64,000 nucleotides of DNA. Origin: a virus. The DNA lies in the IMG/VR virus record IMGVR_UViG_3300022752_002410, positions 1 through 64,000 of that record; one strand, written 5' to 3'. The translations under genes and the position numbers were made by a program. Shown here piece after piece: positions 52,278 through 61,361 of this stretch (its first letter is position 1; every line of letters begins with the position of its first letter). The notes under the pieces were generated by a model. It saw nothing but the letters and a program-made list of their open reading frames with translations, was not told where the DNA came from and did not search any database.

Positions 52278-54947
52278 ATGTATGTCGATGCTTATTTCGA
52301 CCGAGACAATGATATTGTCAAGGTTGTGGAACGTGACCGCAAGGGTCAACGTGTTTTTAAAGAATACCCAGCTAAGTTTGTATTTTACTACGACGATGCC
52401 AAGGGAAAATATACCAGTATATATGGAACACCAGTAAGTAGAACAATTTGTAAAACACAAAAGGATTTCCATAAAGAACTAAAAATAAATTCAAACAAAC
52501 GTATCTACGAAGCTGATATTAATCAAATCTTTGTTTGCTTGAGTGAACACTACTTAAATGATGAAGCCCCAAAACTCAATGTAGTATTTTTTGACATTGA
52601 AGTAGACTTTGACCCAGAACGTGGATATGCATCACCAGATGACGCCTTTATGCCAATCACTGCTATTAGCGTACATTTACAATGGCTAAACACACTGGTC
52701 ACATTGGCAGTACCGCCTAAAACATTGAGCCTAAGTGAGGCAGAAGAACTTGTAGCTAAGTTTCCTAACACACAACTTTTTGAAAGTGAAGCAGAAATGC
52801 TGGACACTTTCTTACATTTGATTGAAGATGCTGATGTTATTACAGGTTGGAACAGTGAGGGCTATGATATTCCCTACACTGTGAATCGTGTGACTAAAGC
52901 ATTGAGTAAAGATGATACACGCAGATTTTGTCTTTGGAACCACTATCCTAAAAGGAGGGAATATGAAAAATTTGGCAAAGCAGCCACGACCTATGACTTG
53001 GTGGGACGAGTACACCTCGACAGCCTCGAACTATACCGTAGGTACACCTATGAAGAAAGGCACACCTACAGGTTGGACGCTATCGGCGAAATGGAAATCG
53101 GCGAACGTAAAACAGTCTATGAAGGTACATTAGACCAACTGTACAACAATGACTTTGCCACGTTCATTGAATATAATAGACAGGACGTGGCCTTGTTAGA
53201 TAAACTAGATCGTAAGTTAAGATTTATTGATCTGGCTAATACACTGGCACATGAAAATACTGTACTACTACAGACTACAATGGGTGCTGTAGCAGTCACA
53301 GAACAGGCTATTATCAATGAGGCACATCGTAGAGGACTGGTAGTTCCTAATCGTACTAAAAAGGCTGAGCGTGATGATGGCAGTGCCGCAGGTGCTTATG
53401 TTGCTCATCCCAAAGAAGGATTACATGATTGGATAGGCAGCGTGGATATTAACAGTCTATATCCCAGTGCTATTCGTGCTTTAAACATGGGTCCAGAAAC
53501 TATTGTTGGTCAATTACGTCAAACAATGACTGATACATATATGCAAGAACAAATGGCCAAGGGCAAAAGTTTTGCAGGTAGCTGGGAGGGACGCTTTGGC
53601 AGTATGGAATACGAAGCAGTAATGAATAAGGAAATTGGCACGGAAATAACTATCGACTGGGAAGAAGGCGGACATGATATAGTAAGTGCCGCTGAAGCAT
53701 ATAAACTAATCTTTGATAGTAATCAATCATGGATGTTAAGTGCTAATGGTACAATCTTTACCTATGAGAAAGAAGGTGTTATTCCAGGCTTGTTAGAACG
53801 TTGGTATAAAGAACGTAAAGAGATGCAGGCTAAATTAAAGGATGCTATTAATGCTGGAAATAAAATTGAAGAGGAATACTGGGACAAACGACAGTTGGTT
53901 AAGAAAATTAACCTCAACAGTCTTTATGGTGCTATTCTTAATCCTGGCTGTAGGTTTTTTGATAAACGCATTGGACAAAGTACTACTCTTAGTGGTAGGC
54001 AAATTACCAAGCACATGGCTGCTAAGATAAACGAAGTAATCACAGGAGATTATGATCACGTTGGTCGTAGCATAATTTATGGTGATACTGATAGTGCCTA
54101 TTTTAGTGCTCATCGTACATTGAAGAAAGAAATAGATAAAGGCACTATTCCTTGGACTAAGGAAACTATCATACAATTATATGATGGAGTAGCAGAAGAA
54201 GTAAACAAATCATTCCCAGACTTTATGACACAGGCTTTTCATTGTCCTAAAAGCAGAGGTGCAGTGATTAAAGCAGGACGTGAACTTGTAGCCAGTAAGG
54301 GATTGTTTATTACCAAAAAGCGTTATAGCGTCCTGTACTATGATAAAGAAGGTAAACGTCAAGATATAGAAGATAAACCTGGCAAAATTAAGGCCATGGG
54401 CTTGGATCTAAAGCGCAGTGATACTCCAGAATTTATACAGGACTTTTTAAGTCAAGTATTAGAGATGGTCTTGACTGGCAATGATGAAAAAACTGTATTA
54501 GACTATATAAGTGATTTTAGAATTAATTTTAAGTCTAGACCAGGTTGGGAAAAAGGTAGTCCTCGTCGTGCTAATAACATCACTGACTATGAAGAAAAAG
54601 AACGTAAACAAGGCAAAGCTAATATGCCAGGACATGTAAGAGCTAGTATTAATTGGAATACTCTTAAACGTATGCACGGTGACAAATACTCAATGGGTAT
54701 TGTTGATGGTATGAAGGTGGTCGTATGCAAATTAAAGCCTAACCCATTAGGCTATACTAGTGTAGCATACCCAGTAGATGAGTTAAGGTTACCACAATGG
54801 TTTAAAGACTTGCCCTTTGATCATGCTGCCATGGAAGACACTATTATAGATAATAAACTAGAAAATCTTATTGGTGTATTGAAATGGAGCATAATAAACA
54901 CACAAGAATCAAATACATTTAATAAATTATTTGAATTTGAAGCTTGA
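52278..54947 (+). CDS. Family B DNA polymerase (gp43-like)
   Basis: This 889-residue replicative polymerase is similar in length to T4 gp43 (898). Exonuclease motifs: FFDIEVDF (Asp106, Glu108), ITGWNSEGYDIPY and EYNRQDVALL. Polymerase motifs: A, DINSLYPSAI (from residue 390); B, KKINLNSLYGA; C, YGDTDSA (601-607). Proofreading and synthesis centres both look intact. It works with the gp45 and gp44 homologues. Confidence 0.97.
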   Translation: MYVDAYFDRDNDIVKVVERDRKGQRVFKEYPAKFVFYYDDAKGKYTSIYGTPVSRTICKTQKDFHKELKINSNKRIYEADINQIFVCLSEHYLNDEAPKLNVVFFDIEVDFDPERGYASPDDAFMPITAISVHLQWLNTLVTLAVPPKTLSLSEAEELVAKFPNTQLFESEAEMLDTFLHLIEDADVITGWNSEGYDIPYTVNRVTKALSKDDTRRFCLWNHYPKRREYEKFGKAATTYDLVGRVHLDSLELYRRYTYEERHTYRLDAIGEMEIGERKTVYEGTLDQLYNNDFATFIEYNRQDVALLDKLDRKLRFIDLANTLAHENTVLLQTTMGAVAVTEQAIINEAHRRGLVVPNRTKKAERDDGSAAGAYVAHPKEGLHDWIGSVDINSLYPSAIRALNMGPETIVGQLRQTMTDTYMQEQMAKGKSFAGSWEGRFGSMEYEAVMNKEIGTEITIDWEEGGHDIVSAAEAYKLIFDSNQSWMLSANGTIFTYEKEGVIPGLLERWYKERKEMQAKLKDAINAGNKIEEEYWDKRQLVKKINLNSLYGAILNPGCRFFDKRIGQSTTLSGRQITKHMAAKINEVITGDYDHVGRSIIYGDTDSAYFSAHRTLKKEIDKGTIPWTKETIIQLYDGVAEEVNKSFPDFMTQAFHCPKSRGAVIKAGRELVASKGLFITKKRYSVLYYDKEGKRQDIEDKPGKIKAMGLDLKRSDTPEFIQDFLSQVLEMVLTGNDEKTVLDYISDFRINFKSRPGWEKGSPRRANNITDYEEKERKQGKANMPGHVRASINWNTLKRMHGDKYSMGIVDGMKVVVCKLKPNPLGYTSVAYPVDELRLPQWFKDLPFDHAAMEDTIIDNKLENLIGVLKWSIINTQESNTFNKLFEFEA

Positions 54948-54972
54948 CAAAAAACTTTTTTCTAAATAAAAT
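54944..54972 (+). promoter_or_regulatory. Sigma70-type promoter of clamp gene (TTGACA-N17-TAAAAT)
   Basis: TTGACA at 54944-54949 overlaps the gp43 stop; TAAAAT at 54967-54972 follows after 17 bases. CTAAATA (54962-54968) overlaps as a possible late element. AAGGAG precedes ATG 54990. Confidence 0.65.
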
Positions 54973-54989
54973 ATATAAAGGAGATTTAG

Positions 54990-55724
54990 ATGATTAAAGA
55001 TATATTAACAGACATTGTAGCACATACACACAGCTTAGGGTTCCTACCATTAGTAAAAATTACTAATGAAGATGATTGCTCAGTAATTGAAAGTATGGCA
55101 GAAGATCGTAGTGTTATCCTTAGTGCTAAAACACACAACCCAGTAGATTCATTCGTGGGTACATTTGGTATGCCAGATTTAGACAAACTTAACCTATTAC
55201 TAAAAAGTCCAGAATATAAAGAAAACGCTACTATTGATGTAGTAGTCAACAATCGTAATGGGGAGGAAATCCCTACAGGTCTAAGATTTGAAAATGAGGA
55301 CAAGGACTTTGTCAATGATTTTAGATTTATGAGCACACAACTTATTAATGAAAAACTTAAAAGTGTTAAGTTTAAAGGCTCAAGTTGGAACATAGAATTT
55401 ACTCCTAGCATTAGCAGCACTCAAAGACTTAAATTGCAGGCGCAAGTTCATAATGAAGTAAGTTTTTTCAAAGTCAAAGTAGAAAATAAGAATTTGATGT
55501 TTAGTTTTGGAGATGCAAGTACACACGCAGGTGAGTTTATCTTTCAACCACAAGTAGAAGGAAAATTAAAACAGGAATGGACTTGGCCAATACAGCAAGT
55601 ATTAAGCATCCTAAACCTAAACGGTGACATGACTATGAAGATCAGTGACCAAGGTGCTATGATGATTGTTGTAGATAGCGGTATTGCAGAATACCAATAT
55701 ATCCTACCAGCACAAACAAAATGA
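54990..55724 (+). CDS. Sliding clamp (gp45-like)
   Basis: This 244-residue protein resembles T4 gp45 (228 residues): DILTDIVAHTHSLGFLPLVK at the start, ATIDVVVNNRNGEEI in the middle and MTMKISDQGAMMIVVDSG near the end. It forms a trimeric ring for polymerase and late transcription. Immediately follows gp43. Confidence 0.85.
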   Translation: MIKDILTDIVAHTHSLGFLPLVKITNEDDCSVIESMAEDRSVILSAKTHNPVDSFVGTFGMPDLDKLNLLLKSPEYKENATIDVVVNNRNGEEIPTGLRFENEDKDFVNDFRFMSTQLINEKLKSVKFKGSSWNIEFTPSISSTQRLKLQAQVHNEVSFFKVKVENKNLMFSFGDASTHAGEFIFQPQVEGKLKQEWTWPIQQVLSILNLNGDMTMKISDQGAMMIVVDSGIAEYQYILPAQTK

Positions 55725-55918
55725 ACCCAGAAATACAAAGTAAAGTACAAGACCTAAAGTCTACTATACAAAATCTAAATAATATACTTGGAGATTTACA
55801 TAATAGTAATGTTTTGGTTCATTTGAGTATAGATAAAAATAGTGCTATTGATCCTACACAGATTAGACTTTTACTCTGTATGCAGCACATAGATTACCTA
55901 AAAGAAGAAAACAAATGA
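55721..55918 (+). CDS. Small hypothetical protein
   Basis: This 65-residue protein has a helical N-terminus (IQSKVQDLKSTIQNLNNIL) and no recognised family. ATGA overlaps on both sides place it in the clamp-dpdA transcript. Confidence 0.5.
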   Translation: MNPEIQSKVQDLKSTIQNLNNILGDLHNSNVLVHLSIDKNSAIDPTQIRLLLCMQHIDYLKEENK

Positions 55919-57471
55919 ATCGAAACCTTTCTAATACCCAACTAGACTACGCTAAGTTTTTGCCAGCGACCAGCACCTTTTATGCTACCTTTATAGGCAA
56001 ACAGCGTTATATAAACTATGTAGATCCCGCAAGGATTCCTCCTAGTTTTACTAATGGTATGGAAAGTTTGAACTTTCTTGATCCAGTAAAAGGTCAATTT
56101 TACTATGAATGGTGCTTGTATAGTGCTGGACATGCTAGTCTTGATCTAAGCAAACCCTGCTGGAAAGAGGATATGTTTAGAAATCGTAATCGCTCAAATA
56201 GCTTTGTACTTGGCGATAGCGGCGGATTCCAGATTGGTAAAGGTCGCTGGGAAGGTGACTGGAAAGACCCTAACTGTCCTAAGGCCAGTAAAAAACGCAA
56301 ACAGGTTCTGGAATGGATGGACACATTGATGGACTATGGCATGATTCTTGATATTCCTAGTTGGGTAGGACGTATTAAAGAGAATGCTCAAAAAACTGGC
56401 ATTAGGAATTTTTCAGAAGCAGTAGCAGGTACACATATTAACAACGAATACTTTATACGTAATCGTAACGGTAACTGTAAATTTCTTAACGTACTACAAG
56501 GTGAAAATCATACCCAAGCTGATCTTTGGTATAATCAAATGAAAAAGTACAGTGATCCCAAACAATACCCTAACGAACATTTTAATGGATGGGGTATGGG
56601 TGGACAAAATATGTGTGACATTAGTCTTGTACTGCGTAGACTAGTAGAACTAAGATTTGATAATTTATTAGAACCAGGCTTACACGACTGGATGCACTTT
56701 TTAGGCACAAGTAAATTAGAATGGGCCATACTTATGACTGATATACAACGTGCAGTTCGTAAATATCATAATCCAAATTTCACCATAAGTTTTGACTGTG
56801 CTAGTCCATTCTTAGCTACAGCAAATGGACAAATATATTATCAAACTGAGACTATAGATCGTAGCAAATGGACCTATAGGATGAGTGCTGGGTTAGATGA
56901 TAAGAAATATAAACATGACACAAGACTATATCGTGATGCGGTGGTAGCAGATGGAAAATTACCTTTGTTTGAAAATAGCCCTGTAATGGATCAAATCAAA
57001 ACTAACGATATTTGTGTATATGGTCCAGGTGACTTAAACAAGTTTGGCAAAAGCAATAAGACCAGCTGGGACAGTTTTAGCTATGGTATTATGATGGCAC
57101 ATAATATTTGGCATCATATTAGTGCTGTACAAGAAGCTAATCGTCAATACGATTTAGGTAACTGTCCAAAAATGCTAGTAGCAGAAAATTTTAAAAGAGT
57201 TTATTTTAGAGATATTGTAAATGCTATTTTTGCCAGCACTAACAAAGGAGTTGCATTAGATATACTTGAAGATCATGATAGTTTCTTTAAACAAATTATA
57301 GGTACAAGAGGTGCAAGTGGTAAAAATGCAACAAATGCTTTCTCTAAATTTGAGGAACTGTTTGACATCATAGAGGAAGATAGTGTAGAATTAGATGAGG
57401 AAGAATTTACAGACACCCAAATTGATCGTTTAGAAGAACTTGAATTGGAAACTGAAGATGACACTGCCTGA
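55915..57471 (+). CDS. dpdA: DpdA-like DNA 7-deazaguanine transglycosylase (TGT fold)
   Basis: This 518-residue protein has the two TGT active-site motifs: LGDSGGFQIG with Asp101 and ISFDCASPF with Asp294 as nucleophile. NVLQGENHTQADLW and FLGTSKLEW match the substrate and glycine-loop regions. tRNA-type TGTs are about 375 residues with a CxCxxC zinc site; that site is absent and the length fits the DpdA family, which swaps guanine for preQ0-type bases in DNA. QueD at 6049 supplies precursor. The acidic tail (57420-57470) is unusual. Confidence 0.75.
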   Translation: MNRNLSNTQLDYAKFLPATSTFYATFIGKQRYINYVDPARIPPSFTNGMESLNFLDPVKGQFYYEWCLYSAGHASLDLSKPCWKEDMFRNRNRSNSFVLGDSGGFQIGKGRWEGDWKDPNCPKASKKRKQVLEWMDTLMDYGMILDIPSWVGRIKENAQKTGIRNFSEAVAGTHINNEYFIRNRNGNCKFLNVLQGENHTQADLWYNQMKKYSDPKQYPNEHFNGWGMGGQNMCDISLVLRRLVELRFDNLLEPGLHDWMHFLGTSKLEWAILMTDIQRAVRKYHNPNFTISFDCASPFLATANGQIYYQTETIDRSKWTYRMSAGLDDKKYKHDTRLYRDAVVADGKLPLFENSPVMDQIKTNDICVYGPGDLNKFGKSNKTSWDSFSYGIMMAHNIWHHISAVQEANRQYDLGNCPKMLVAENFKRVYFRDIVNAIFASTNKGVALDILEDHDSFFKQIIGTRGASGKNATNAFSKFEELFDIIEEDSVELDEEEFTDTQIDRLEELELETEDDTA

Positions 57472-57712
57472 TGAAAGATATCGTAGCCTAATAGCAACCA
57501 AATACTTTCTTGTTCAATTATGTAGCCCTAGGTTAAGTCCTAGAGTTCCACGAGCAGTTAGAAAGGAGGCTCTTAATTTGCTTAGACACTTTCCAAGCGA
57601 TTATCATTTGGACTTGATATGTGAAAGAATACCTGAAGAGTTTGCTAAAGAAATGGAACCTGTGACACGAATGTTTAAAAAATACGAACTAAGCAAAAAT
57701 GAACAAAACTAG
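57458..57712 (+). CDS. BPSL0761-like small protein
   Basis: This 84-residue protein (MTLPDERYRSLIATKYFLVQ, with RVPRAVRKEALNLLRHFPSD) resembles the BPSL0761 family of uncharacterised small proteins. ATG 57458 lies within the end of dpdA. Function unknown. Confidence 0.6.
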   Translation: MTLPDERYRSLIATKYFLVQLCSPRLSPRVPRAVRKEALNLLRHFPSDYHLDLICERIPEEFAKEMEPVTRMFKKYELSKNEQN

Positions 57713-58592
57713 TCTAGTTATTGGCTTGGGTATAGGACAACTTTATAAGGATGTCCTACAAGAATTAGGTCACGATGTTATCACTGTGGATCAGGATCCT
57801 AAAAGATTGGCTGACTACACCCTACTTCCGCAAGCATTAGAACAAGTAGATAAGTTTGATACCGTACATATTTGTACTCCAAACTATACACACGGCACCA
57901 TAGCACTAGAAGTAGAGGATAAGGCACGTATTCTCTTTATTGAAAAACCTGGTCTAGCCACTGCCAGTGCTTGGGACCTGCTGGTTGAAGGCCATCCTAA
58001 TACTAGAATAATGATGGTTAAGAATAATCAATACAGAGATGATATTCAAGAGTTTAAGGATTTGGCCAATGCCAGTGTTATTGTTAATCTTAACTGGATC
58101 AATCGTGATCGTGTGCCTAATCCTGGTAGTTGGTTCACTAATAAAGAACTAGCATTTGGCGGAGTTAGTCGTGACCTAGTTCCACATTTACTGAGCCTTT
58201 GGATGGCTATGGATCCTTGGTATGACCAAGCAGATCGTACACGTAAAATGGTCAAACAGAATTGGACATTAGCTGATCTTACAGCAACAGATTATGGTAC
58301 TGTAAATCCAAAAGGCACATATAACGTGGATGACTATTGTAGGTTGGGATTTTTAGGCAGAGAAACTATGTGGACTATTACAGCAGATTGGCGTAGTCTA
58401 CAAGAAGATAATATCGGAGTAGAGTTTGAATTATACACTGGGCACAAATACGTTAAACCATTAGGGCTATGTCCAGAGAGTGCCTACAAGCGTATGATCG
58501 AAACTGCTATACAAAAAATAGACGACCAAGAATTTTGGGACGATCAGTTCCATCAGGACAGTTGGATACACACAAAGGTGGAAAAACTATGA
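57699..58592 (+). CDS. Gfo/Idh/MocA-family oxidoreductase
   Basis: This 297-residue protein has an N-terminal Rossmann start (LVIGLGIGQLYKDV), HICTPNYTHG and the family signature FIEKP. Likely oxidises or reduces a sugar nucleotide or polyol with NAD(P). It overlaps the next dehydrogenase gene by ATGA, suggesting a shared pathway. Confidence 0.8.
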   Translation: MNKTSLVIGLGIGQLYKDVLQELGHDVITVDQDPKRLADYTLLPQALEQVDKFDTVHICTPNYTHGTIALEVEDKARILFIEKPGLATASAWDLLVEGHPNTRIMMVKNNQYRDDIQEFKDLANASVIVNLNWINRDRVPNPGSWFTNKELAFGGVSRDLVPHLLSLWMAMDPWYDQADRTRKMVKQNWTLADLTATDYGTVNPKGTYNVDDYCRLGFLGRETMWTITADWRSLQEDNIGVEFELYTGHKYVKPLGLCPESAYKRMIETAIQKIDDQEFWDDQFHQDSWIHTKVEKL

Positions 58593-59467
58593 ATAGATTA
58601 TTGATGACCTTGGGAGATGGAACTTTTTATGAAAGTTCTTATGTAATACCTGAAATGAAAAGTAATGAAATTCGTGTCAAAAACATTATGACTGGTGTTT
58701 GTCGTAGTGATGTTGATATGATGATAGGTGAGTTTGGGCCGTTACCCGCTAATATGCAGGGACACGAAGGCTTAGGCGAAGTTATTGAAGTAGGAAAAAT
58801 GGTATATGATGTTCAGATTGGTGATATTGTTGCTACTCGTGGCGAACCTGCTTACGCCGATTTCTACAACGTACGAGCAAGAGAATATGTTAAGGTCCCA
58901 GAGGCCCATCCCCGCTATATACTTGAACCAGTAGCTTGTGGTATCAACGCTGTTAATCAATTCTACTACTGCCTCAAACGTAAAGATGGTGGAAGGCTAC
59001 TACTTAATGGCTCTGGTTTTTTAGCCAGTGTGGCATATCGTACACTAAAAATCAATAACTTTAACTTTGACATAACGGTATTGGGCTATCATAACCAAGA
59101 ACTATTTGGCAGAGATCTAAAAAGTACCTACGAAGGGGAATATGACGTAATCATTGATCTTAAGGGTGATGACTTATATCCTATTGCCAATAATGGCATA
59201 TTAGTTAACTGTGTGGCCAAAGCAGCGAGTAAAAAACAAGAAGAGGATTTACTTTGGCGCAGTGTAATGACTGTGCGTCCAAGCCCACGTAGTCCAACAT
59301 TTCATAATTCTATGGAATATGCTGCTAAATGGATAGACGAAGGTAGTTTAGATGTTGACAAGTTCTGGACTCGTGCGTATAATAGAGACACAGAGTGGCA
59401 ACAAGCATTTGCAGATTCATTGAATAGACCAGAAAACTATAGCAGAGGTTATATTGTATGGCAATAG
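58589..59467 (+). CDS. Zinc-type alcohol dehydrogenase-like (MDR) protein
   Basis: This 292-residue protein starts at ATG 58589. GVCRSDVDMM (Cys38) and QGHEGLGEVIEVG (His59, Glu60) match the catalytic zinc site of medium-chain dehydrogenases; LLLNGSGFLASVA is the Rossmann site. The four-Cys structural zinc lobe is missing. Substrate unknown, possibly a sugar. Confidence 0.8.
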   Translation: MNRLLMTLGDGTFYESSYVIPEMKSNEIRVKNIMTGVCRSDVDMMIGEFGPLPANMQGHEGLGEVIEVGKMVYDVQIGDIVATRGEPAYADFYNVRAREYVKVPEAHPRYILEPVACGINAVNQFYYCLKRKDGGRLLLNGSGFLASVAYRTLKINNFNFDITVLGYHNQELFGRDLKSTYEGEYDVIIDLKGDDLYPIANNGILVNCVAKAASKKQEEDLLWRSVMTVRPSPRSPTFHNSMEYAAKWIDEGSLDVDKFWTRAYNRDTEWQQAFADSLNRPENYSRGYIVWQ

Positions 59468-59961
59468 ACACAGAAGGTAGGCAAGATGTAGATTACTTTA
59501 TTGGCACTGAAGTGGAACATACCCCAATGAAGGGCGAACGCACATTGTTCGTAGTTGGTGTTAAACCTGTTGATCTGATTGTGAGTAAGGTATACAACCT
59601 AAAACATATCTATCTTGGCACAAGTCAAAGTTTCCGTCCAGAAACTTATGGTGATTGGCAGGATTGGGACGAAATGATCATGAGTTTATTGGACTTAGGC
59701 TATTGGGTCACCTTAGACTTTGATTCAAAATACGCTGATTCTATACACGAACAAGGTTGGTGCGAAAGTAATAACTTTATTCCTGTGATCAGTGTAAAAC
59801 TTCCCTATATTAGTCTTTATAACTATAATGCTGTACTAAAAATCGACGACACTACTTGGGGTCATAGCAACCCTGGTGTATGGTGTCATTACTTACACAA
59901 CCTAAAACGTCGCAGTAACTACACTGATTGGCGTGAATATGAAGGAGATATCCCATTATGA
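59458..59961 (+). CDS. Conserved phage hypothetical protein
   Basis: This 167-residue protein (DVDYFIGTEVEHTPMKGERT, with WVTLDFD and NYNAVLKIDDTTWG) looks like a family I recall from aquatic T4-like phages, without known function. It starts within the preceding gene and overlaps the next by ATGA. Confidence 0.6.
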   Translation: MAIDTEGRQDVDYFIGTEVEHTPMKGERTLFVVGVKPVDLIVSKVYNLKHIYLGTSQSFRPETYGDWQDWDEMIMSLLDLGYWVTLDFDSKYADSIHEQGWCESNNFIPVISVKLPYISLYNYNAVLKIDDTTWGHSNPGVWCHYLHNLKRRSNYTDWREYEGDIPL

Positions 59962-60155
59962 AAGAATTCATTATTAAAAATATAGTAGACTACAGAATTA
60001 GAGTTACCAAAAAACAGTGTGACAATCCTAAAACTCTATATACTATTGAATTCGCACAGGAAACACTAAAAGAAGGCAAGGTCACTAATGTTAGTACCTA
60101 CAACTTATTTTTAACCGAAACTGAAATCGACCTACTTATCCAAGGACTAAAATGA
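59958..60155 (+). CDS. Small hypothetical protein
   Basis: This 65-residue basic protein (MKEFIIKNIVDYRIRVTKKQ) is beta-rich. No family recognised. ATGA overlaps with both neighbours. Confidence 0.5.
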   Translation: MKEFIIKNIVDYRIRVTKKQCDNPKTLYTIEFAQETLKEGKVTNVSTYNLFLTETEIDLLIQGLK

Positions 60156-60706
60156 GAAAAGTCAAAGTAACCAAGATTAAAACTAATATTGTTGACGAGC
60201 ATGTACCAGATATGACTGTTGATAACGGAGCAGCTGGTAGACACATAGAAACTCTTTTAGCTAAAGAGGGGTTTCGTGTTGATACTGCTGGCCCTGTCGA
60301 TCTTATTGACTATAATACAGAAGTTAAATCTCGACTAGAAACTTCAAAGGCTTCCTTTACTATAGGTAGTATGAATGTCGAAGATATTAAAAATACAGAT
60401 TATAAAAATTCACCTATATATCAAAAAATACAAACAGTTCTTATCGTTACTCACGATAATAAAACTGTTAAAAAGACAGAAACATATGATCTAACTGATC
60501 CTTATATCCAAGATAAAATAAAAGAGTCTTATGACTACTCTAAACAGCAACTTATAAACAAGGAAAAAATATCAACTAAAGGATATGGCTATTTTGAACA
60601 AATACACGATACGGATAGTTATAAATTTAGAATATCTAATAGTGCAATAAAAAAACTATTTACCATGTCCGGAAATAGCAAACCTTTCAATAGACTTTTT
60701 GAGTAA
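60152..60706 (+). CDS. PD-(D/E)xK-like nuclease candidate
   Basis: This 184-residue protein has GRHIETLLAKEGFRVDTAGP then VDLIDYNTEVKSR: Asp50, Glu57-Val-Lys59 and upstream Glu33 fit the D...ExK catalytic core of restriction-like nucleases. A possible role is host DNA breakdown or recombination; the phage DNA may be protected by modification. Fold assignment is by motif only. Confidence 0.5.
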   Translation: MRKVKVTKIKTNIVDEHVPDMTVDNGAAGRHIETLLAKEGFRVDTAGPVDLIDYNTEVKSRLETSKASFTIGSMNVEDIKNTDYKNSPIYQKIQTVLIVTHDNKTVKKTETYDLTDPYIQDKIKESYDYSKQQLINKEKISTKGYGYFEQIHDTDSYKFRISNSAIKKLFTMSGNSKPFNRLFE

Positions 60707-60713
60707 AACAATC

Positions 60714-61100
60714 ATGATTATTAAGCAAGATGTCAGACCTAAAAAAATGATCTGGGTAACCTTTCGTAAAGAAGGTATCCACTGTTACCCAGCAGCCGCA
60801 ACCGATCCTAAACTTAAGACTGGCGACGAATATGATGTCAGTTTTTTGGCTACTCCTCATCGTCATATCTTCCATTTCCAAGTATATATTGAAGTATTCC
60901 ATGATGATAGAGACATTGAGTTTATCCAATTCAAGCGTTGGTTGGAAAAGTTATATCAAGGCACACTTGAATTGAATTTCAAATCCTGTGAAATGATCGC
61001 AGAAGATCTCCACGCTGTGATCACGGATAGGTATCCTAATCGAGAGATTTGGATCGAAGTAAGTGAAGATGGAGAAAATGGTTGTTTTATTAAATTTTAA
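60714..61100 (+). CDS. T-fold (PTPS/QueD-like) candidate protein
   Basis: This 128-residue protein can be aligned by eye with QueD: HRHIFHFQVYIEV for the HGHxF strand, EFIQFKRWLEKLY for IDFAELK, FKSCEMIAEDL for the PTSE substrate site and WIEVSEDGENGCFI for the closing VxET strand. The first zinc His is missing. It may be a second tetrahydropterin or deazaguanine enzyme; low certainty. ATG 60714 preferred to TTG 60699. Confidence 0.45.
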   Translation: MIIKQDVRPKKMIWVTFRKEGIHCYPAAATDPKLKTGDEYDVSFLATPHRHIFHFQVYIEVFHDDRDIEFIQFKRWLEKLYQGTLELNFKSCEMIAEDLHAVITDRYPNREIWIEVSEDGENGCFIKF

Positions 61101-61121
61101 TCTTTTAAGGGAATATATAAA

Positions 61122-61361
61122 ATGGCAGCAAGTTGGCTTAACAAATACCTAACAATGAAGCCAGAGGTATCAAAAATCTTTGACGATCTTGAGGCATATC
61201 ATGATTGGTGTCGTTGGGAAATGGCGCCTTTTAATGAAGCCGATCTGTATCGTAAGAGCAGCCAAGTTTATAGTGCTTACTTAAACAGTAAGAAGCCTCG
61301 TCGCCAAACCAACTACGTGCGTAGTGGAAAAAAGCGTAATGAGCCGAATCTTTCTCATTGA
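61122..61361 (+). CDS. Small conserved hypothetical protein
   Basis: This 79-residue protein (KIFDDLEAYHDWCRWEMAPF, NEADLYRKS) has a basic tail (SKKPRRQTNYVRSGKKR). Probably conserved among T4-like phages; function unknown. Confidence 0.55.
   Translation: MAASWLNKYLTMKPEVSKIFDDLEAYHDWCRWEMAPFNEADLYRKSSQVYSAYLNSKKPRRQTNYVRSGKKRNEPNLSH

Noticed and set aside
57458-57712. Considered as part of dpdA through a frameshift
   Set aside because: The dpdA frame closes with its own acidic tail, and the small gene has its own ATG and a separate family-like pattern.
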